From NCBI GenBank assembly GCA_003162595.1, contig PMNJ01000304.1:1-8426 (forward strand): 8,426 nucleotides of DNA. The letters run 5' to 3'. The stretch comes from Bacteroidales bacterium (GTDB lineage Bacteria; Bacteroidota; Bacteroidia; Bacteroidales; VadinHA17). Of the stretch, positions 4,028 to 8,426 are shown piece by piece (the first letter of the stretch is position 1; each line of letters starts with the position of its first letter). The notes beneath the pieces are model-generated. The model saw only the letters and a program-made list of their open reading frames with translations. It did not search any database and was not told the origin of the DNA. Position numbers and translations under genes: made by a program.

Positions 4028-6085
4028 ATGAAAAATCAAATAGTTGTCCTCATTCTATTTTTTATTCTCATAATGACAGTAAAGACAGTCTCAGGTGCAC
4101 AGAATTCAGGTATAATTCCGCCAGCCGACAGTTCAACAACCTTAAGATTTCCATTTATAGGAGCCCAGGTATTTATTGAACCCGGACAGACAAAGGAAGA
4201 GATCGATACGTGGTTCAGGGTATTGAAGGTGAATAAGTTTACAGTTTGTAGAATCAGAATGTTTGAATCATACATGAAGAAAGAGGATGGGAGCTGGGAA
4301 TTTTCCCTGTTTGATAACGCGTTCATTGCTGCGGAAAAATATGGGATAAAAATCTTTGGTACAATTTTCCCTTATACTGAAAAAACGGATATAGGAGGTT
4401 TTAAATTTCCGCGCGATGAAGCTCAACTGCAATCAATAGCGCTATTTATTAAGCAGCTTACAACTCATTTTTCTCAGTTTAAAAGTCTCTATGGCTGGGT
4501 TCTGATAAATGAACCGGGTGTTGGAGGAAGAATTCCATGGACAGATTTTACAAAGAATAAATATAGTGAATGGAAACTGAGCCATCCACAGAAAGAATAC
4601 ACTTCAAAAGGTTACCCAATACTTGTTGATCTTTCTGACCAGGCTTTTCTCTACGACCTGAATACATGGTATCTGAATTGGTTGTCAGCTGAAATAAGGA
4701 AATATGATACCATCCATGAGCTTCATGTAAATAACCACCAGATGTTCCAGAATTGCGCCGAATATAATTTCCCCGAATGGCGTAAATTTCTTACGAGTCT
4801 TGGTGGATCAGCTCATGCCTCATGGCATTTTGGTTATTTTACACGACAACAGTATGACGTGGCTATGTCGGCAAATAGTGAAATAGTACGTTCAGGTGCA
4901 GGAAATATTCCCTGGTTAATGACCGAATTGCAGGGCGGAAATAATACCTACAGCGGAGGCGCTCCGATGTGTCCGACAAAAGAAGAGATAGCACAGTGGT
5001 TGTGGATCATTACCTCAACTGAAGGCAAAGGGAGTATTTTCTGGTCATTGAATCCTCGCAGCTCAGGGATTGAAGCCGGAGAATGGGCATTGCTTGATTT
5101 TCAGAATCATCCGTCTGATCGGATGAGAGAGGCAGCCAGGATTGCAGAAACCTATAACCGGAACAGAGCTCTTTTTGCAAGCAGTAAGGAAGTAGAATCA
5201 GGCATTAATATCCTATACATACGTCAGTCAATGTGGGCCGAGAGTAAAATGGTTACCGGTTCAGATCAGAATTATGAAGCCCGCAGAGCAGGTGGGGTGA
5301 TGAAATCAGCCCTTGGTTACTTTGAGGCCTTTAGTGAGATGGGCGTAAATGTAAATCTAAAAGCATTTGAAGAGTTTGATTTTGGAAAACCGGACTATAG
5401 AGGTTCAACGATTATCCTGGCTCATCAGATCTCTGTGCCTGATATCTATTCTGTTCAGCTTGAAAATTTTGTAAAAAAAGGAGGTAAGTTGATTGTTGAT
5501 GGTCTTACAGGTTTCTTTGACGAAAACCTTCATAATACAATGAAAACCGGATTTGCTTTTGAGAATCTGTTTGGTGGAAATATCAGTGAGTTTAAACTTA
5601 TAGATAATCTGTTTAAATTCAGTTGGAACGAATATACTATACCTTCCCACATGTGGCGCGGATTTATTTCTGTGGGAACTGGTAAGATTGCGGCAAACTA
5701 TGAAGGGGAAGCCGTTGCAGTCAGAAATAAATTGGGTAACGGTGAGGTGTTATGGATCCCTTCACTTCTGGGACTTGGCAGCAGGATATCCGGGGATTAT
5801 TCCTCACTTATAAGGTTATTAATGGATGAGTCGGATCATAGCCTTGCAAACATACCGGTAAGGTTTCAGACTCCCCAGAAGAATATGTTAATGAAATCTA
5901 TGAGTTCCGGATCTTCAGTTATAACAGTAATTGTTAATAAACAAGATAATACTGCCCAGGTGGCGCTGGATTTCGGAGGCAAAAGTCCTAAAGGTAAACT
6001 GCTCTATTCTACAAACCAGGGCAAGGTTACAGGCAATAAAATTCAGATAGCATCTGAGGAAACTATGGTAATTGAATGGAAATAG
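4028..6085 (+). CDS. Secreted GH42-like glycoside hydrolase (beta-galactosidase type)
   Basis: The start at 4028 gives 685 residues and puts a signal peptide first (M-K-N-Q followed by a hydrophobic run, cleavage near S22-G-A24). The frame also opens at 3992, but the 12 extra residues precede the signal. The N-terminal half is a clan GH-A TIM barrel. R75-I-R-M-F-E and the F95-D-N-A-F-I-A-A-E-K-Y-G-I-K segment match early GH42 strands. W157-V-L-I-N-E162-P has the likely acid/base Glu, and W-L-M-T-E300-L-Q-G-G the likely nucleophile. A later F-W-S-L-N-P segment and G-I-E-A-G-E-W resemble the GH42 barrel end. From about residue 390 to 500 a Rossmann-like region fits the GH42 trimerisation domain, and a small beta domain ends the protein. 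It probably acts on beta-galactosides or similar sugars in the periplasm or outside the cell; the true substrate is unknown. No SusC/SusD genes are adjacent. Confidence 0.75.
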   Translation: MKNQIVVLILFFILIMTVKTVSGAQNSGIIPPADSSTTLRFPFIGAQVFIEPGQTKEEIDTWFRVLKVNKFTVCRIRMFESYMKKEDGSWEFSLFDNAFIAAEKYGIKIFGTIFPYTEKTDIGGFKFPRDEAQLQSIALFIKQLTTHFSQFKSLYGWVLINEPGVGGRIPWTDFTKNKYSEWKLSHPQKEYTSKGYPILVDLSDQAFLYDLNTWYLNWLSAEIRKYDTIHELHVNNHQMFQNCAEYNFPEWRKFLTSLGGSAHASWHFGYFTRQQYDVAMSANSEIVRSGAGNIPWLMTELQGGNNTYSGGAPMCPTKEEIAQWLWIITSTEGKGSIFWSLNPRSSGIEAGEWALLDFQNHPSDRMREAARIAETYNRNRALFASSKEVESGINILYIRQSMWAESKMVTGSDQNYEARRAGGVMKSALGYFEAFSEMGVNVNLKAFEEFDFGKPDYRGSTIILAHQISVPDIYSVQLENFVKKGGKLIVDGLTGFFDENLHNTMKTGFAFENLFGGNISEFKLIDNLFKFSWNEYTIPSHMWRGFISVGTGKIAANYEGEAVAVRNKLGNGEVLWIPSLLGLGSRISGDYSSLIRLLMDESDHSLANIPVRFQTPQKNMLMKSMSSGSSVITVIVNKQDNTAQVALDFGGKSPKGKLLYSTNQGKVTGNKIQIASEETMVIEWK

Positions 6086-6153
6086 TCAACCAGGCTATAA
6101 TTACTATTTGGACACAAAGATGAACTTTAAAACACCAGCACTTTCCAGCTTGC

Positions 6154-7797
6154 TTATTTTACCGATTCAGGCAATCTGCGATAAAACATATATCCACCTT
6201 CCTGTTTTATAAAGCTGCAATCGGGATGATTATTGAGCAAAAATTTTTTAGTCGACTGAATAACTATATAAACTGGTTTATCAATTTTCCCATTTAACAG
6301 CCATTCTTTGTTGCTGTTTTCAATGTTGCCTCCAGGCAACTTCCGGAAATAGAAATAAGGTGCATAGCTGTAAAACCCCAAAGTTGTAACATAGACATCC
6401 TGACCGGAAATACTTTTATAAAAATTGATCTCCGGAGCCTGTGAATATCCTTCAATTTTAGGAACAACTGCCATCAGATAGAAAAAGATGCAAAAGGCTG
6501 TAGAATAAAACAGCATAATAACACCTCTGAAAACATGTTTCTTTTTAATCATTATCACTGAAACAAAAATCAAAATGAGATAAGCAACACCTATCAGAAA
6601 CTCATAACCGTTCCATTTTACCGGTGTATTAAGACAGGCAATGGCAAAACCATCTTTTATGAAAGGTGTTATAAGATCTTTGTATCTTGGTATAAGAGGA
6701 AGTCCTATAAGTATGATTGAGAATATAGTTCCGGTTACCAGAAGTATCCATACAAGGTACTTTTTAAATGGTTTAGCCTCATTCACAAGTTCATAAACAA
6801 AATAAGCAGCAAAGTAAGAAAGCGGGAAATATGCAAGGGATGAGTAATGAACAATTTTTGTTTTAACAATTGAGAATAATATCATTACAACCCAGAACAG
6901 GATCAACATCCATCTGAGAAAGTATTTGCCTTTATCAATAGAACCAGCATATTTCCTGAAAAGAACGGGGATTGCAAGAATGGAGAGGGGAAAACAACCC
7001 AGGAAAACGATCAGGAAATGATAATAAATTGGTCCTGAATGTCCGGCACCTGGTTTAAGAAAAAGCTCCGCCTGGTATTTAAGAAATTCCCTGATAAACC
7101 AGAAACCGTTATTGATTATTTCAGGTAAAAACCATACAGAAGTAATTACCAGACAAGAAACAGAGAAGACCAGAATATTTTTCCGGTTTGTAATTTTTTT
7201 GAATTTCACAGTAGCCCAATAGATGAGCACAGAAATACCTTCAATCAATAACCCGACTGGACCTTTTGTGAGAGTCGCCAGACCGATAGAAATTCCTGCA
7301 TACAAAGCATATTTTAATCCCTCTCTTTCTCCATTTTCTCTGACGCTTTTCGCAAGAAAGATAACTGATATGAAAATGAAAAAATTGAAGAATGGATCAA
7401 TAATTCCTGATTTAAAATATAAATGTGGAAGAAACGATCCCAGGTAAGCCATAGCCCATATAAAACCAAACTTTTCGTCAAATAGCCTTTTCCCGACAAA
7501 GTATAAGGCGATAAGTGTAAATATTCCAATAATGGCGTTTGGAAAACGGGCAGCAAACTCATTTATCCCGAATAGCTTCATACTCAAAACCTGCATCCAG
7601 AAGAATAATGGTGGTTTTTCCCAGAAAGGGTGAAAGTCAATTTGCACGCGGCTGAAGTTACCGGTCACTATCATCTCACGTGCAGACTCAGCAAAATTTA
7701 TTTCATCCCAGTCGAAAAGATGAACGGAACCCAGGAAAGGGATAAAAAAGAAAATTGCAGAAATGACGATTATTAATGGATATATTTTTTTATTCAT
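6154..7797 (-). CDS. ArnT-like integral-membrane glycosyltransferase (GT-C fold, PMT_2/GT83 type)
   Basis: A 547-residue polytopic inner-membrane protein, close to the roughly 550 residues of E. coli ArnT. After the first membrane segment (about residues 6-22) comes D29-W-D-E32, the acidic periplasmic-loop motif of GT-C enzymes, then A36-E-S-A-R-E-M and E60-K-P-P63-L-F-F-W, both typical of ArnT and related family 39 or 83 transferases. About ten more hydrophobic segments follow, including a K-G-P-V-G-L-L segment near residue 180, and a soluble periplasmic domain forms the last 100 or so residues. These enzymes move a sugar from a polyprenyl-phosphate carrier to lipid A, a protein or another glycan on the periplasmic side. 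Donor and acceptor are not evident; the ArnT name should not be taken to mean aminoarabinose. The ATG at 7797 lies 6 bp after the stop of a GT2 gene that could make its donor, so the two are probably co-transcribed. Confidence 0.88.
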   Translation of the reverse strand: MNKKIYPLIIVISAIFFFIPFLGSVHLFDWDEINFAESAREMIVTGNFSRVQIDFHPFWEKPPLFFWMQVLSMKLFGINEFAARFPNAIIGIFTLIALYFVGKRLFDEKFGFIWAMAYLGSFLPHLYFKSGIIDPFFNFFIFISVIFLAKSVRENGEREGLKYALYAGISIGLATLTKGPVGLLIEGISVLIYWATVKFKKITNRKNILVFSVSCLVITSVWFLPEIINNGFWFIREFLKYQAELFLKPGAGHSGPIYYHFLIVFLGCFPLSILAIPVLFRKYAGSIDKGKYFLRWMLILFWVVMILFSIVKTKIVHYSSLAYFPLSYFAAYFVYELVNEAKPFKKYLVWILLVTGTIFSIILIGLPLIPRYKDLITPFIKDGFAIACLNTPVKWNGYEFLIGVAYLILIFVSVIMIKKKHVFRGVIMLFYSTAFCIFFYLMAVVPKIEGYSQAPEINFYKSISGQDVYVTTLGFYSYAPYFYFRKLPGGNIENSNKEWLLNGKIDKPVYIVIQSTKKFLLNNHPDCSFIKQEGGYMFYRRLPESVK

Positions 7798-7803
7798 AAT
7801 AAA

Positions 7804-8426
7804 CTAATTGACCAGAAGTCTCCATTTATAAATGCCTGTCTTTGTTAAAAAGTAAAGGAACGAAACACCCAATACTCCAAAACCGTATTTGAGGCTCCTT
7901 CTAAAAGTAATGCTGGATGCTTTTTCAAAATATTTGGTGGGGCATGTTATTTCGGCGATTTTAAAGCCATTGTAAAACAGGAGTGCAATCATTTCATTAT
8001 CAAAGATGAAATCATCTGAGTTCAATTCAAATTTTATTTTTTTAAGTACTTCGACAGAATATGCCCGGTATCCGGTATGATATTCTGTTAGTTTCTGATG
8101 CATTAAAATGTTCTGGATAAATGTCAGGAACCTGTTGGCAAAGTATTTATATTTTGGCATACCCCCGGTCAACGCTCCCTTGCCTAATATCCTGGACCCA
8201 AATACAACAGGATATAAACCGCTGCCAATAATACTTACCATGGCCGGAATTAAAAGCGGAGTGTACTGATAATCGGGGTGTAACATTACCACAATATCAG
8301 CACCCAGTTCAAGAGCCTTTCTGTAGCATGTCTTTTGATTTCCACCGTACCCTTTGTTTTCCTCGTGATGGATAATATGTTTTATTCCAAGTTTCTTCCC
8401 CAGATCCAGGGTCCCGTCTTTACTGA
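7804..8426 (-). CDS. Family 2 glycosyltransferase, polyprenyl-phosphate-sugar-synthase-like (5' end outside window)
   Basis: The frame is open to the right edge, so 206 residues are visible and perhaps 35-45 N-terminal residues are missing. A GTG at 8292 is only an internal Val codon; the homology clearly continues upstream through N-K-G-Y-G-G-N-Q-K-T-C and A-L-E-L-G-A-D-I. The motif M-L-H-P-D-Y-Q-Y supplies the Asp equivalent to the DxD metal site of DPM1-like enzymes. Further family features are F-G-S-R, G-G-M-P-K-Y-K, T-G-Y-R-A-Y and D-F-I-F-D-N-E. The C-terminus has one hydrophobic stretch (F-G-V-L-G-V-S-F-L-Y-F-L). Such enzymes load a sugar onto a polyprenyl phosphate at the cytoplasmic face, or add it to a glycan. 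The 6-bp spacing to the GT-C gene supports a donor-making partner role. Sugar identity is unknown. Confidence 0.85.
   Translation of the reverse strand, partial: SKDGTLDLGKKLGIKHIIHHEENKGYGGNQKTCYRKALELGADIVVMLHPDYQYTPLLIPAMVSIIGSGLYPVVFGSRILGKGALTGGMPKYKYFANRFLTFIQNILMHQKLTEYHTGYRAYSVEVLKKIKFELNSDDFIFDNEMIALLFYNGFKIAEITCPTKYFEKASSITFRRSLKYGFGVLGVSFLYFLTKTGIYKWRLLVN

Noticed and set aside
4036..4326. A 96-codon minus-strand frame inside the GH42-like gene.
   Set aside because: Antisense shadow of a long, well-supported gene; likewise the minus frame at 5405-5650.
6086..6153. A bidirectional terminator between the convergent GH42-like and ArnT-like genes.
   Set aside because: Expected by position, but no stable stem followed by a T-run is visible on either strand.
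7223..7562. Short frames on both strands inside the ArnT-like gene.
   Set aside because: They overlap the conserved membrane enzyme in other frames and have no signature of their own.
7804..8292. Treating the right-hand GT2 as a complete 162-residue gene starting at GTG 8292.
   Set aside because: The same frame stays open to 8426 and encodes family motifs upstream, so the gene is cut by the window edge.
1..8426. A CRISPR array, transposon, phage or defence system.
   Set aside because: No spaced direct repeats, transposase or integrase signatures, tRNA attachment site or known defence domains were found on either strand.

Overview
The window looks like chromosomal DNA from a member of the Bacteroidota, probably Bacteroidales or a relative. 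It is AT-rich, and genes lack clear Shine-Dalgarno sequences. Two matches to the Bacteroidota -7 box TAnnTTTG are visible. Several products belong to families typical of that phylum: a Lys-rich cold-shock protein, a secreted GH42-like glycosidase and a GT2/GT-C pair. The phylum is inferred from these traits, not proven.

Left part (1-1548), minus strand. A DoxX-like membrane protein (start best placed at 1301) is followed by an outer-membrane protein of the MetA-pathway-of-phenol-degradation type. An ATGA overlap then leads into the first 35 codons of a family 2 glycosyltransferase that runs off the left edge. A promoter-like element (ATTG, 17 bp, TAAATTTG) around 1522-1550 would transcribe doxX with a leader of roughly 215 nt.

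Centre (1549-6085), plus strand. A 59-codon remnant of an AraC-type regulator has only its N-terminal cupin part. It stops 11 bp before a complete ygiD-type extradiol dioxygenase. Next come a cold-shock-domain protein with a basic N-terminal tail, a 330-bp gene-free stretch rich in inverted repeats, a small secreted lysozyme-fold protein (start best placed at 3497), a candidate terminator, and a secreted GH42-like glycoside hydrolase (start best placed at 4028).

Right part (6154-8426), minus strand. A GT2 glycosyltransferase, truncated by the right edge, lies 6 bp upstream of an ArnT-like integral-membrane glycosyltransferase. A likely working model is that the first makes a polyprenyl-phosphate sugar and the second transfers it to an envelope acceptor.

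Functionally, the left half groups DoxX, a phenol-MetA-like outer-membrane protein, a LigB-type dioxygenase and a broken AraC regulator, which suggests a small redox or aromatic-compound response locus whose regulator has decayed. The rest concerns cell-envelope and glycan metabolism. I see no CRISPR array, tRNA, rRNA, transposase, phage or defence system. The most interesting observations are the truncated regulator, the long doxX leader and the structured intergenic region at 3197-3454.
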